Positions 1 to 8,199 of a DNA stretch of 64,000 nucleotides are shown one piece after another. The stretch is from Bernardetia sp. (GTDB lineage: Bacteria > Bacteroidota > Bacteroidia > Cytophagales > Bernardetiaceae). The stretch is taken from the NCBI GenBank assembly GCA_020630575.1, contig JAHDBD010000001.1, forward strand, positions 124,001 to 188,000, read 5' to 3'. The first letter of the stretch is position 1; each line of letters starts with the position of its first letter. A program made the translations under genes and the position numbers. Under the pieces are notes generated by a model. The model worked only from the letters and a program-made list of their open reading frames with translations, searched no databases and was not told where the DNA came from.

Positions 1-48
1 ATTTTGCATTCGTTTATCACTAATCACTAATAATTTATCACTCAATAA

Positions 49-1296
49 ATGTCGCATTTAGAACAGTTACAAAACACCATTTCGGAACTTCAAACTCAAA
101 GTACAACTCTAAATTCTTTGACAGAAGTCTATGCAAAAGCCGAAAAAACAGAGGAAAATTACAGACAAAATTTAGAGCTTTTCGAAAAACTGCGACTACA
201 ACTAGAAAGCTATGAAAATCTGCTAGACCAAAAAATAATCTCTATTTCTAAGCAAAATACAGATTCGGTTTCGGCACTGCAAGCAACCAATCAAAAAATA
301 GAACAAGCTGAAAGTCAAATCAAGCAAACTAGAGACGAATTAGATGAGCAAACAGCATCTATAGAAGCGCATTTGAAAGAAGTAAAATCTCAAAATAAAG
401 CATTTTACGAACAAACACAGGATTTGCTTGTCCAAAAAACAGATAATTTAAACGCCAATCACGAAAAATTTTATTTAGAAACAACAGAAAGAATACAAAA
501 TCGTTTGACTGCACTCACGCAGAAAAACGAAGATTTTTATTCGCTTACTTCGCATACATTATCCACACAGTTGGAAAAACTGGAAAATCAAGCTACTGGG
601 TTTTATGAGCGAGCTACAAAGAGAATCAAAATGAATCTTTCTGATTTTGCCTCACATACAAAAGAACGTGATGAAGAATTAGAAAAAATGTTGGTGCTAA
701 AAATTGATACAATCCAACAAGAAAATCAAGCTCTGCATATTCAAGCAAACACACTTTTTGAAAAACTGGAAAAAACATATACCCAGTTTAAGACTGTTTT
801 GGATAAAATGAGTGAATTCCAAATGCAGTTTGATACAATAGGAACAAACTTGGAAAATCAAGAACGAGAAATCTATAATCAATCTGAATTTTTAAAAGAA
901 GCCCAAAAAAGTGTACAAGAAAACCAAAAAAAACAGTTTGATACTTTTGCCGATTATCAGAAAAAGGCATTGAAGTTTATTTATGACAACCAAAGCAAAG
1001 AATTTAAAGAAATAAAGGAGAATTTGGAAAATAAATTTGATTTGCAAAGCAAAAGCTATAATCAAAACCAAATAAAGTTAGAAGAAGAAATTTCTTTGCA
1101 ACAGAAAAATCAATTAGTATCATTACAAAAGGCTCAAAATGAAGCAATTATTCCAATCAGAGAACAAATTTCAGAAGAGCTAACGCTACAAAAATCAAAG
1201 CTGGATAAATTAGAAAAAATTAGTACGTTTCAAATCATTACCTTTGTCGGAGTGCTAATCAATTTGGCTTTACTCATCTATTTGCTAATAAAATAA
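49..1296 (+). CDS. Coiled-coil protein with C-terminal membrane anchor
   Basis: This 415-residue protein is almost entirely Gln/Glu/Lys/Asn-rich alpha-helical coiled coil with no globular domain that I recognise. There is no signal peptide. A single hydrophobic helix at about residues 393-413 (FQIITFVGVLINLALLIYLL) ends the protein, so it is probably tail-anchored with the coiled coil in the cytoplasm. The ATG at 49 follows an AT-rich spacer without a clear ribosome site. The next gene is a DNA methyltransferase on the same strand, 73 bases on, with a large palindrome between them. A structural or scaffolding role is possible but not shown. Confidence 0.75.
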   Translation: MSHLEQLQNTISELQTQSTTLNSLTEVYAKAEKTEENYRQNLELFEKLRLQLESYENLLDQKIISISKQNTDSVSALQATNQKIEQAESQIKQTRDELDEQTASIEAHLKEVKSQNKAFYEQTQDLLVQKTDNLNANHEKFYLETTERIQNRLTALTQKNEDFYSLTSHTLSTQLEKLENQATGFYERATKRIKMNLSDFASHTKERDEELEKMLVLKIDTIQQENQALHIQANTLFEKLEKTYTQFKTVLDKMSEFQMQFDTIGTNLENQEREIYNQSEFLKEAQKSVQENQKKQFDTFADYQKKALKFIYDNQSKEFKEIKENLENKFDLQSKSYNQNQIKLEEEISLQQKNQLVSLQKAQNEAIIPIREQISEELTLQKSKLDKLEKISTFQIITFVGVLINLALLIYLLIK

Positions 1297-1304
1297 GGTT
1301 TTTA

Positions 1305-1359
1305 ATAACTGGTTCAAGTATCGATAACTGGTTTAAGCGTCGACGCTTGAACTAGTTAT
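1305..1359. repeat. Large palindrome with an extra left half-arm
   Basis: ATAACTGGTTTAAGCG (1324-1339), a TCGA centre and CGCTTGAACTAGTTAT (1344-1359) form a 16-bp stem with only two G-T type mismatches. A second copy of the left arm, ATAACTGGTTCAAG, lies at 1305-1318 and could compete for pairing. The structure separates the coiled-coil gene from the methyltransferase start at 1370 and may act as a terminator or processing site. A similar core (TTCAAGTGTCGCACTTGAA) occurs at 62261-62281. Confidence 0.7.
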
Positions 1360-1369
1360 TTCAATAAAA

Positions 1370-2410
1370 ATGAATTACATCGGCTCAAAACTTCGTCTTT
1401 CAGATTGGATAATACAAACTATTACTGAAAAATATAATAAATCAAATCCTTCAAAACCTCTTTCTCAAACCATTTTTGCAGAACTTTTTGCAGGAACAGG
1501 AATCATTAGTAGAAAACTAAAACCATTTGTAAATCAAATTATTGCAAATGATTTAGAACCATATAGTTATGTTTTACTCAAAAATTATATAGAAAATACA
1601 AAAGCTATTCCGAATGAAAGAATTGTTTTTTTGATAGAAGAATTGAATAATTTATCTATAAAAGAACAAAAAGATGGTTTTATTTATAAAAACTATTGTC
1701 AAGGAAGTGGAAGCCAACGACTTTATTTTAGCGATGACAACGGAAAAAAAATTGATGTAATTAGACAGAAATTAGAAGAATGGAAATTAAATAATTTTGT
1801 TTCTCAAAGTGAATATTTCTTTCTTTTGACTTCTTTGTTAGAAAGTGCTGATAAAATAGCAAATACAGCTTCTGTGTATGGCGCATTTTTAAAACAACTC
1901 AAAAAATCAGCTCAAAAAAATCTAGTTCTTTCTCCTGCTCATTTTCCAAAACCTCAAAATGGGCATAACCAAGAAAATCAAGTTTTCAAAGAAGATGCAA
2001 ATATGCTAATACAGAAAATCAAAGGTGATATTCTTTATTTAGACCCACCCTATAATGCTCGTCAGTATGGTGCAAACTACCATCTTTTGAATACGATTGC
2101 GCTTTATGATACTTTTGAACCCAAAGGAAAAACAGGTTTGAGAGAATATGAGCGTTCGAAATATTGCAAAAAAAATGAAGTAGAAACTGCTTTTGAAGAC
2201 TTAATTAAAAATGCAGATTTTGAGTTTATATTTCTAAGCTATAACAATGAAGGCTTGATGAACCTAGAAACCATAAAAAGAATAATGAGTAAATACGGCT
2301 CATACTCGTTAGAAAAAACAGAATATCAACGTTTCAAGGCTGATAAAGATATAAATAGAGAACACAAAGCCAATGCAACTATGGAGTATTTGCATATTTT
2401 GAGAAAATAA
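1370..2410 (+). CDS. D12-class DNA N6-adenine methyltransferase
   Basis: This 346-residue protein is a site-specific DNA adenine methyltransferase. The N-terminal MNYIGSK segment and FAGTG (about residue 41) form the S-adenosylmethionine site, and LDPPYNARQY (about residue 224) is the catalytic DPPY motif of the D12 family. No restriction endonuclease is adjacent, so it looks like an orphan methyltransferase or one whose partner was lost. A decayed copy of its last ~380 bases lies downstream at 4227-4574. The two genes between the copies may have arrived by insertion or duplication. The target site cannot be read from sequence. Confidence 0.88.
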   Translation: MNYIGSKLRLSDWIIQTITEKYNKSNPSKPLSQTIFAELFAGTGIISRKLKPFVNQIIANDLEPYSYVLLKNYIENTKAIPNERIVFLIEELNNLSIKEQKDGFIYKNYCQGSGSQRLYFSDDNGKKIDVIRQKLEEWKLNNFVSQSEYFFLLTSLLESADKIANTASVYGAFLKQLKKSAQKNLVLSPAHFPKPQNGHNQENQVFKEDANMLIQKIKGDILYLDPPYNARQYGANYHLLNTIALYDTFEPKGKTGLREYERSKYCKKNEVETAFEDLIKNADFEFIFLSYNNEGLMNLETIKRIMSKYGSYSLEKTEYQRFKADKDINREHKANATMEYLHILRK

Positions 2411-2415
2411 TACTT

Positions 2416-2823
2416 CTATCTTTTATTTTTTCTACTTACCCTTTTTACAATTTTCTGTTTGGCTTTATCACTAAAAACAACCTTAACCCAATAAGTTATT
2501 ATGATATCATATCCTCCAGTATCAATTTTTTGTTGTTCATTTAAGTAAAAAACACGAGTTGCAATTTTGTGTTCTCCTTCATCAAATCCTTTTATACTGT
2601 TAAAGTAATCAGATTTTGTTGTTATGTCTTTGCCTGATGAACCAGTTACAAAAATCACTTTTTTGCCAGTAAAATCAAATGCTTGATCAGAAAAATAACT
2701 ATTGAGAAATTCAGATTCTACTTGTGAGAGTTCTGGGTTATCATCATTTCCACACTCATCTAAGTTTTGTCCGAAAGCAGTCAAAGAAATTAGAAGCAAA
2801 AGTAATGTTAGACAGTTTTTCAT
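2416..2823 (-). CDS. Small secreted protein, unknown function
   Basis: I start this gene at the ATG at 2823, giving 135 residues that open with a clear signal peptide (MKNCLTLLLLLISLTAFGQ). The frame is open 48 codons further upstream, but that would bury the signal peptide and overlap the serine hydrolase gene. The mature part has no recognised domain; it contains KKVIFVTGSSG and ends in a basic tail. It lies 67 bases downstream of the serine hydrolase on the same strand and is probably cotranscribed. It ends five bases from the methyltransferase stop, so the genes converge. Confidence 0.7.
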   Translation of the reverse strand: MKNCLTLLLLLISLTAFGQNLDECGNDDNPELSQVESEFLNSYFSDQAFDFTGKKVIFVTGSSGKDITTKSDYFNSIKGFDEGEHKIATRVFYLNEQQKIDTGGYDIIITYWVKVVFSDKAKQKIVKRVSRKNKR

Positions 2824-2890
2824 GTTTTTATATTTATTGAGTAGTGTCTTGTATAAAATAACATTGAATTGTTTTTGTTCTTGCAAATTT

Positions 2891-4117
2891 TTATTCCAAT
2901 CTATCTTGATATTTTTCAAGTGTATTCCAAACATCCCAAAATGCTTTATGTGCTTCATCACTCTCACTTCCTGTGTTCTTAATTAATATTCGTCCAATTT
3001 TTTTTTCTGGGTCAAAAAACATTAAAGTAAAAACACCTGGATCTTCTCCACTATGACCAATGACATTTCGTGTAATAAGTTTTTCAATAAATATTCCCAC
3101 ATTATCATCATCTCCTTCTTCAAAATGCTTTTTTTCTAATTGCGATTTAAATAGCTCTGAGTAACTATCTTTATTAAGTAAAGTTCCATTACCAGAATAT
3201 CCTTTTATGAGTTCGGTTAATAATTTAGATAAATCATTACTTGAAGTTATGAGATGTCCATCTGGATAAGTGAGTCCGATATAATGAGGAATTTCTGTTT
3301 TATCAATGTAGAGTTTAGAAAATTTATCCGAATCAATCTCATCAAAAAACCATCCTGTCGAATTCATTTCTAAAGGTGTAAAAATATGTTTTTTAGTAAA
3401 TTCATTAAAAGGAGTATTAGCAGCAGATTCTATAACTAAAGCACATAAAGCAGCTCCTATATTACTATACTCATAAAATTCTCCAGGTTTTCTGTTTGCA
3501 AAAGTTTCTTTTTTAAACCACTCTGAATCCTTGTTCAACATTTTTTCAAGAAACTCCGACAATGGAAGGTAGCTATCTGGAGTATTAAAAAAATCTGTAA
3601 ACTCTTTATTTTTGGCTTGCTCATCATTTAGTTTATCTTTTAATACATAAACTTTTTCCCGGTAGAAATCCGAATCAACAATAGATGATGTATGTGTAGC
3701 TAACTGTCTAATTGTAATTTCTTCATTAGGAAAATAAGGATTTAAAACTTCAAAAGGTAAGTGTTTATTGATTGCATCATCCAGTTCTAATAATCCCATT
3801 TCTTTGGCTTTGAGAAGTGCAACTGCAATAGAAATTTTTGAAATAGAGGCAATATTTTGAATCGTATTTTCAGTATATTCTTTTTTATCTTTAATATCAG
3901 CATATCCGAAACCATTCTGATAAAGTGTTTCATTCTTATTTACTACAGCTACAGAAAATCCATTTATATATCCTCTTTTATAAATTTCACTTAACTCATT
4001 TGTCAGTGAATCTACTGTAAGTGTATTCTTTTCTGTTGAGTCTTTTTTTGAATTTGTTTTTTGATTACAAGAAGCAATCATAATTCCGATAAATAATAGA
4101 AAGATTGTGTTTTTCAT
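2891..4117 (-). CDS. Serine hydrolase, class C beta-lactamase/PBP fold, lipoprotein
   Basis: The protein (408 residues) begins with a lipoprotein signal (IMIASC, Cys17) and is probably attached to the outer membrane. It shows the penicillin-recognising enzyme motifs: SISK at residues 91-94 (nucleophile Ser91 and Lys94), YSN near residue 212 and HSG near the C-terminus in place of KTG. This family includes peptidases, esterases and true class C beta-lactamases; the substrate here is unknown. A paralogue with the same three motifs lies at 59863-61152. It is probably in an operon with the small secreted gene downstream. Confidence 0.87.
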   Translation of the reverse strand: MKNTIFLLFIGIMIASCNQKTNSKKDSTEKNTLTVDSLTNELSEIYKRGYINGFSVAVVNKNETLYQNGFGYADIKDKKEYTENTIQNIASISKISIAVALLKAKEMGLLELDDAINKHLPFEVLNPYFPNEEITIRQLATHTSSIVDSDFYREKVYVLKDKLNDEQAKNKEFTDFFNTPDSYLPLSEFLEKMLNKDSEWFKKETFANRKPGEFYEYSNIGAALCALVIESAANTPFNEFTKKHIFTPLEMNSTGWFFDEIDSDKFSKLYIDKTEIPHYIGLTYPDGHLITSSNDLSKLLTELIKGYSGNGTLLNKDSYSELFKSQLEKKHFEEGDDDNVGIFIEKLITRNVIGHSGEDPGVFTLMFFDPEKKIGRILIKNTGSESDEAHKAFWDVWNTLEKYQDRLE

Positions 4118-4226
4118 GTTTCTTCAATGTATGTGATTAATTCTTGTGCTTTAGAATTAAAATTTCTTTGTTGTATAGACACAATAATTTAAAGATAGTT
4201 GCTTATTTTGTAAATAAAAATTTATT

Positions 4227-4574
4227 TTCTATTTAAAGCCATCCTATAATACTTGTCAGTACAGAACAAGTTATCATTTTTGAACCCAAAGGAAAAACAG
4301 CTTTGAGAGAATATGAGCGTACGAAATATTGCCAAAAAAACGAAGTAGAAACTGCTTTTGAAGAGTTAATAAAAAATACAGATTTTGAGTTTATATTTTT
4401 AAGCTACAACAATGAAGGTTTGATCAACTTAGAAACTATTAAAAAATAATGAATAAATACGGTTCATACTCGTTAGAAAAAACAGAATACCAACATTTCA
4501 ATGCCGATAAAGACATCAACAGAGAACACAAAGCAAATGCAACAATGGAATATTTGCATATTTTGAAAAGGTAA
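4227..4574 (+). pseudogene. Decayed copy of the D12 methyltransferase 3' end
   Basis: This stretch aligns with 2031-2410 of the intact methyltransferase (for example GAATATGAGCGT and ATGGAATATTTGCATATTTT, with scattered substitutions). About 29 bases are missing relative to the parent, at a point where the parent has the direct repeat CTTTTGAA twice; this is a typical slippage deletion. A further one-base loss near 4444 creates an immediate stop. No start exists. It lies as a direct repeat of the parent, separated by the secreted-protein and serine-hydrolase genes, which points to a duplication or recombination event. Confidence 0.88.
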
Positions 4575-4653
4575 AAGGTCTTTTTAATAACTAAACCAAA
4601 GAAGCTGAGAGAAAATATTTAATAGTATTCAAAATGTAATACTACCGATTTAG

Positions 4654-4686
4654 TTGATTCTAATAAAAAAACAATCCGTACTTTTG
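4654..4686 (+). promoter_or_regulatory. Bacteroidota-type promoter for the GT2 gene
   Basis: TTG at 4654-4656 and TACTTTTG at 4679-4686, 22 bases apart, fit the -33 (TTG) and -7 (TAnnTTTG) elements of Bacteroidota housekeeping promoters. Transcription would start about 40 bases before the ATG at 4732. The spacer to the start codon is made of imperfect ATTCAT-type repeats. Confidence 0.6.
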
Positions 4687-4731
4687 TATTTGCATTCATT
4701 CATCATTTACAATTCATAATTCATCATTTCC

Positions 4732-5685
4732 ATGATTGAGCTTTCTGTCATTATTCCTATCTACAATGAATCTCTGAATATTCATTTGCTTCATGAAAGA
4801 CTTACTAAAGTAGTTTCTAATTTGGCAAAGACGTATGAACTTATTTTTATAAATGATGGAAGTAAAGATGATTCGTTAGAACTCGTAAAAAAACTTTCTC
4901 TTGAAGATGATAATGTAAAATTCATTGATTTGAGCCGAAATTTTGGTCATCAGATTGCTGTTTCGGCTGGTCTAGATTATTGCAAAGGACAAACCGTTGT
5001 CATTATTGATGCTGATTTGCAAGACCCACCCGAACTTATAGAACCGATGTGGGAAAAGCTCAAAGAAGGCTATCAAGTGGTTTATGCCAAGCGAAGAGCA
5101 AGAGCTGGGGAAGGATATATGAAAAAACTGACTGCCAAAACGTTTTATCGTTTGCTTTCCAAAATTACTTCTTTTCCTATTCCTGTCGATACAGGTGATT
5201 TCAGGATTATGGATAGAAGAGTAGTAGATGGACTTTGCCAAATGAAAGAAAATCATAAGTTTTTGCGTGGACAAATCGCTTGGATTGGCTTTAATCAAAC
5301 TTATGTAGAATATGATAGAGCTGAACGGAATGCAGGAGTTACAGGATATTCATATAAAAAAATGATAAATCTGGCTCTAAATGGAATTACTGCTTTTTCG
5401 AATGTGCCTATAAAATTCGTAACTGTTTCAGGCTTTGTGGTGTCTGCAATTGCATTTTTGATGATAATTTATTCGTTTATTGCCAAATATTTTGTAGTTG
5501 ATGGTTATGTGAGTGGTTGGTCTTCTATTATGGTCAGTATTATGTTTTTGGGAGGTGTTCAGCTTATTAGTTTAGGAATTATTGGCGAATATATCAGTCG
5601 CATAAATACAGATGTCAAACAGCGTCCTCTTTACTTTGTGGCTGAAACGAATGCAGAAATTGAAAATAAGCAAACAGACCAATAA
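4732..5685 (+). CDS. Family 2 glycosyltransferase, polyisoprenyl-phosphate sugar type
   Basis: This 317-residue protein matches the DPM1/GtrB/ArnC-like group that loads a sugar from a nucleotide donor onto a polyprenyl phosphate. The N-terminal GT-A domain has LSVIIPIYNES at the start, INDGSKD near residue 42 and DADLQDPPE near residue 95 (the DxD-type metal site), with RRARAGEG in the middle. Two transmembrane helices at about residues 230-255 and 265-290 anchor it in the inner membrane. The product may feed a GT-C enzyme or flippase; none is adjacent, though a GT-C-like protein lies at 55842. Confidence 0.88.
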   Translation: MIELSVIIPIYNESLNIHLLHERLTKVVSNLAKTYELIFINDGSKDDSLELVKKLSLEDDNVKFIDLSRNFGHQIAVSAGLDYCKGQTVVIIDADLQDPPELIEPMWEKLKEGYQVVYAKRRARAGEGYMKKLTAKTFYRLLSKITSFPIPVDTGDFRIMDRRVVDGLCQMKENHKFLRGQIAWIGFNQTYVEYDRAERNAGVTGYSYKKMINLALNGITAFSNVPIKFVTVSGFVVSAIAFLMIIYSFIAKYFVVDGYVSGWSSIMVSIMFLGGVQLISLGIIGEYISRINTDVKQRPLYFVAETNAEIENKQTDQ

Positions 5686-5712
5686 GATTTTAGCAATTTA
5701 ATTTCTAAATCA

Positions 5713-5744
5713 TTGCTTAATCTGTAATGAAATGCTTATTTTTG
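5713..5744 (+). promoter_or_regulatory. Candidate promoter for the SNase-like gene
   Basis: TTG (5713-5715) and TATTTTTG (5737-5744) are 21 bases apart and match the Bacteroidota -33/-7 pattern. The site lies in the 117-base gap ahead of the ATG at 5803. Confidence 0.5.
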
Positions 5745-5802
5745 ACAAAATTGTCTAATTCTGTCTGTGTTTATTTTTAGTGTTGTTTATAGAGTTTGTA
5801 AA

Positions 5803-6480
5803 ATGGAAGAACCAATCAATTATATTTTGTATGGAGAAGTTTTGGCTACATTACTTGTGGTAGTGGTAGTTCTGCTTTTTTTTCGTAAAAAAATCATGCT
5901 TTTTTTGATGATTAATTTTTCGGATAAAGCAGTCAAAACAACCGTTTTAGAAGTTTTGGAAGGAGATACGATTGTGGTAGAAGTTCCCGAAAAAGGTACA
6001 CAACAAAATCAAAATCAAAGTTCAAAGACTCTTTCTGTAAATGCTGAAAATGAAACTACTTGGACAGTTCGTCTGATTGGTGTGGATACACCTGAAAGTC
6101 GTGCTTCTCTCTACATTGATGAAGCTCCTTTTGGCAAGGAAGCATTGGCTTACACAGAAGAAAGACTGACCAAAAATAAAAATATAATTTTACTTTTTGA
6201 CGAGCAATTATTTGATAAATTTGACAAGCATTTGGCATATATTTACTTTCCTTCAGGTGAGTGTCTCAATGCTACACTTTTGAAACAAGGCTATGGCTGG
6301 ATTAGAAATCATGCTTTCACTATCAAATTTGCAAAAGAGTTTGAAAAACTACAAGAAAAAGCAAGAGCCAAACAAAAAGGAATTTGGAATATGTATGTAA
6401 CCAAAGGAATTTTGAGAGAAGAATATAAAGAGTCAGAACATTATCAAGAGTATAAAAAAAGAATAGAAGAAAATCAATAA
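5803..6480 (+). CDS. Membrane-anchored staphylococcal-nuclease-like protein
   Basis: I choose the ATG at 5803 (225 residues, MEEPINYILYGEV) over a GTG at 5767. One hydrophobic helix at about residues 10-35 anchors the protein. The rest is an SNase fold: LEGDTIVVEV, VRLIGVDTPES and HLAYIYFPSGECLNATLL. The Arg and Glu of the first catalytic pair are present (R and E of RLIGVDTPES), but the DKYGR motif that supplies the second catalytic Arg (Arg87 in S. aureus nuclease) reads DKFDK here, so Lys replaces it. Reduced or altered nuclease activity is possible. An extra Gln/Asn-rich loop interrupts the N-terminal strands. Confidence 0.82.
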   Translation: MEEPINYILYGEVLATLLVVVVVLLFFRKKIMLFLMINFSDKAVKTTVLEVLEGDTIVVEVPEKGTQQNQNQSSKTLSVNAENETTWTVRLIGVDTPESRASLYIDEAPFGKEALAYTEERLTKNKNIILLFDEQLFDKFDKHLAYIYFPSGECLNATLLKQGYGWIRNHAFTIKFAKEFEKLQEKARAKQKGIWNMYVTKGILREEYKESEHYQEYKKRIEENQ

Positions 6481-6583
6481 CCAGTAATTAGTTACTAGTT
6501 AGTATACTAATAAAAAATAAAAATCCTGTTGAGTTTAAAAATGCAGGTTTGTAAAATACTAAAATACAGTCTTTTTTTAATTG

Positions 6584-6607
6584 AACAGGGTTTTAGTCCT
6601 GTTTTTA
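6584..6607 (+). terminator. Rho-independent terminator after the SNase-like gene
   Basis: AACAGG (6584-6589), an 8-base loop and CCTGTT (6598-6603) are followed by a T-rich tract. The hairpin lies between the SNase-like gene and rsmG. Confidence 0.5.
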
Positions 6608-6644
6608 CTAATCACAAATCACTTCAAAATCATTTTATTTTAAA

Positions 6645-7283
6645 ATGGAAATTATTAAGCGTTATTTTCCCAATCTTACTGAAAAACAAATCGAACAATT
6701 TTCGGCTCTTCAAAACTTATATGCAGAATGGAATGAAAAAATAAATGTTATTTCAAGAAAAGATGTAGAAAATCTTTATGAAAGACATATTTTACATTCG
6801 ATGAGTATTGGAAAAATAGTCGAATTTGAACCTACTGATAATATCATTGACATCGGAACAGGTGGTGGTTTTCCAGGTATTCCGTTGGCTATTTTGTTTC
6901 CAGAAACGCATTTTCATTTGGTGGATTCTATTGGAAAAAAAATAAGAGTAGTAACAGAAGTTGCAAAAGAAATTGGTTTAGATAATGTAGTTGCCGAACA
7001 AATGAGAGTAGAAAAGGCAAAGAAAAATAATTATGATTTTGCTGTTACTCGTGCTGTTGCTCAAACATCAAAACTCTATCATTGGATAAAACCAGCTCTT
7101 CGAAAAAACAAACCTTCCTTAATTGAAGAAGGAGAATTCAAACATGGTATTTTGGCTTTAAAAGGAGGAGATTTGAAAGAAGAACTTGCTAACTTTAAAC
7201 ACTTTGTACGCTTGTATAATCTAAGTGACTTGTTTGAAGAAGAGTTTTTTGAGACTAAGAAAATTCTTTATATTCCTATTTAA
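6645..7283 (+). CDS. rsmG: 16S rRNA m7G527 methyltransferase RsmG
   Basis: At 212 residues this has the normal RsmG length. It carries the family's N-terminal helical segment (LYAEWNEKINVISRKD) and the SAM-binding motif DIGTGGGFPGIPLAILFP near residue 69, followed by the conserved VTRAVA segment. The enzyme methylates N7 of G527 in 16S rRNA, in the decoding-site region. The next gene, 11 bases on, is another RNA methyltransferase, so the two form a small rRNA-modification operon. An overlapping upstream frame from 6529 is not coding. Confidence 0.95.
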   Translation: MEIIKRYFPNLTEKQIEQFSALQNLYAEWNEKINVISRKDVENLYERHILHSMSIGKIVEFEPTDNIIDIGTGGGFPGIPLAILFPETHFHLVDSIGKKIRVVTEVAKEIGLDNVVAEQMRVEKAKKNNYDFAVTRAVAQTSKLYHWIKPALRKNKPSLIEEGEFKHGILALKGGDLKEELANFKHFVRLYNLSDLFEEEFFETKKILYIPI

Positions 7284-7294
7284 GACATAATTTT

Positions 7295-8077
7295 ATGACA
7301 AACGCCCAAAGAAAATTTCTACGCTCTCTTCAACAAAAAAAAGAAAGAAAAGCTACAAATTCATTTTTGATAGAAGGTGCAAAAATTGTAACCGAAACAC
7401 TTCAAGCTACACATTCGCCCTACAAAATAAAACAACTTTTTGCTACACAAGATTTTTTAACTGATTTAGAAAATCAGAATTTTTTGAATAACAAAGTAAA
7501 AGAACAGTTTGAAATTATTTTATCTACTTCAAATCAACTTAGTGAAGCAGGTTCTTTAAAGTCAAATAATGCTGCGATTGCTGTTTTAGAATTTCCAACT
7601 TTAGAAGTGCCCAAAAAACTAGAAAATCTATCTTTGCTTTTAGAAAACATCAATGACCCAGGAAATTTGGGAACAATTATCCGAATTGCTGATTGGTATG
7701 GAATAGAACATATTTTCTGTTCGCTTCAAACAGTTGATTTGTATAATTCAAAAACACTTTCGGCTACAATGGGTTCTTTTCTGCGTGTGAGAGTGCATTA
7801 TGGAAATGAATTTGAGTTTTTAAAACTAGCAGAAGGAAATACCTTTGGAGCATTTTTGGACGGAAAAAATGTACATCAAACCAAATTTCCACAAAAAGGA
7901 ATTTTAGTTATCGGAAGTGAATCGCACGGAATATCAGAACAACTGGGAAAAGAAATTACGAATAAAGTTACTATTCCTAGTTTTGCTTCAGGTAATGGAA
8001 ATGATACAGAAAGTGCAGAATCTTTAAATGCTGCCATTGCTACAGCTATCATTTGTGATAATTGGCGAAGAAATTAG
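7295..8077 (+). CDS. SpoU/TrmH-family RNA 2'-O-methyltransferase
   Basis: This 260-residue protein has an N-terminal substrate-binding region (RKFLRSLQQKKERKATNSFL) and the C-terminal trefoil-knot SpoU domain. The three family motifs are visible: NDPGNLGTIIRIADWYG near residue 126, VIGSESHGIS near residue 207 and the terminal IPSFAS...SAESLNAAIA. It should methylate a ribose 2'-OH in rRNA, or less likely tRNA; RlmB-like activity on 23S rRNA is a reasonable guess. It follows rsmG by 11 bases and ends in TAG. Confidence 0.9.
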   Translation: MTNAQRKFLRSLQQKKERKATNSFLIEGAKIVTETLQATHSPYKIKQLFATQDFLTDLENQNFLNNKVKEQFEIILSTSNQLSEAGSLKSNNAAIAVLEFPTLEVPKKLENLSLLLENINDPGNLGTIIRIADWYGIEHIFCSLQTVDLYNSKTLSATMGSFLRVRVHYGNEFEFLKLAEGNTFGAFLDGKNVHQTKFPQKGILVIGSESHGISEQLGKEITNKVTIPSFASGNGNDTESAESLNAAIATAIICDNWRRN

Positions 8078-8110
8078 AAATTAAAATAAAAAATCGTTGT
8101 TAAGGACACC

Positions 8111-8149
8111 GACAATGGCGAAGTTATGATACTCTTTTTTGCCGTTGTC
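8111..8149. repeat. Imperfect hairpin of the CCGTTGTTGG family
   Basis: GACAATGGCGAA (8111-8122) can pair imperfectly with TTTGCCGTTGTC (8138-8149). It shares the CGTTGT core with hairpins at 30141-30174, 31107-31151 and 43179-43212. It lies between the SpoU gene and the quinone oxidoreductase gene. Confidence 0.45.
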
Positions 8150-8199
8150 TCATTGATGACTCTCAATATCATCTTCTTAAACCAAACTAAAAAATAATT

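Noticed and set aside
1370-2410. Restriction-modification system
   Set aside because: No endonuclease or specificity gene is near the methyltransferase; the neighbouring coiled-coil protein has no nuclease motif.
2702-2986. 94-codon plus-strand frame opposite the small secreted protein and the serine hydrolase end
   Set aside because: It is antisense to two genes with clear protein features, with no motif of its own.
6529-6744. 71-codon frame before rsmG
   Set aside because: It overlaps the start of rsmG in another frame and runs through a terminator hairpin.
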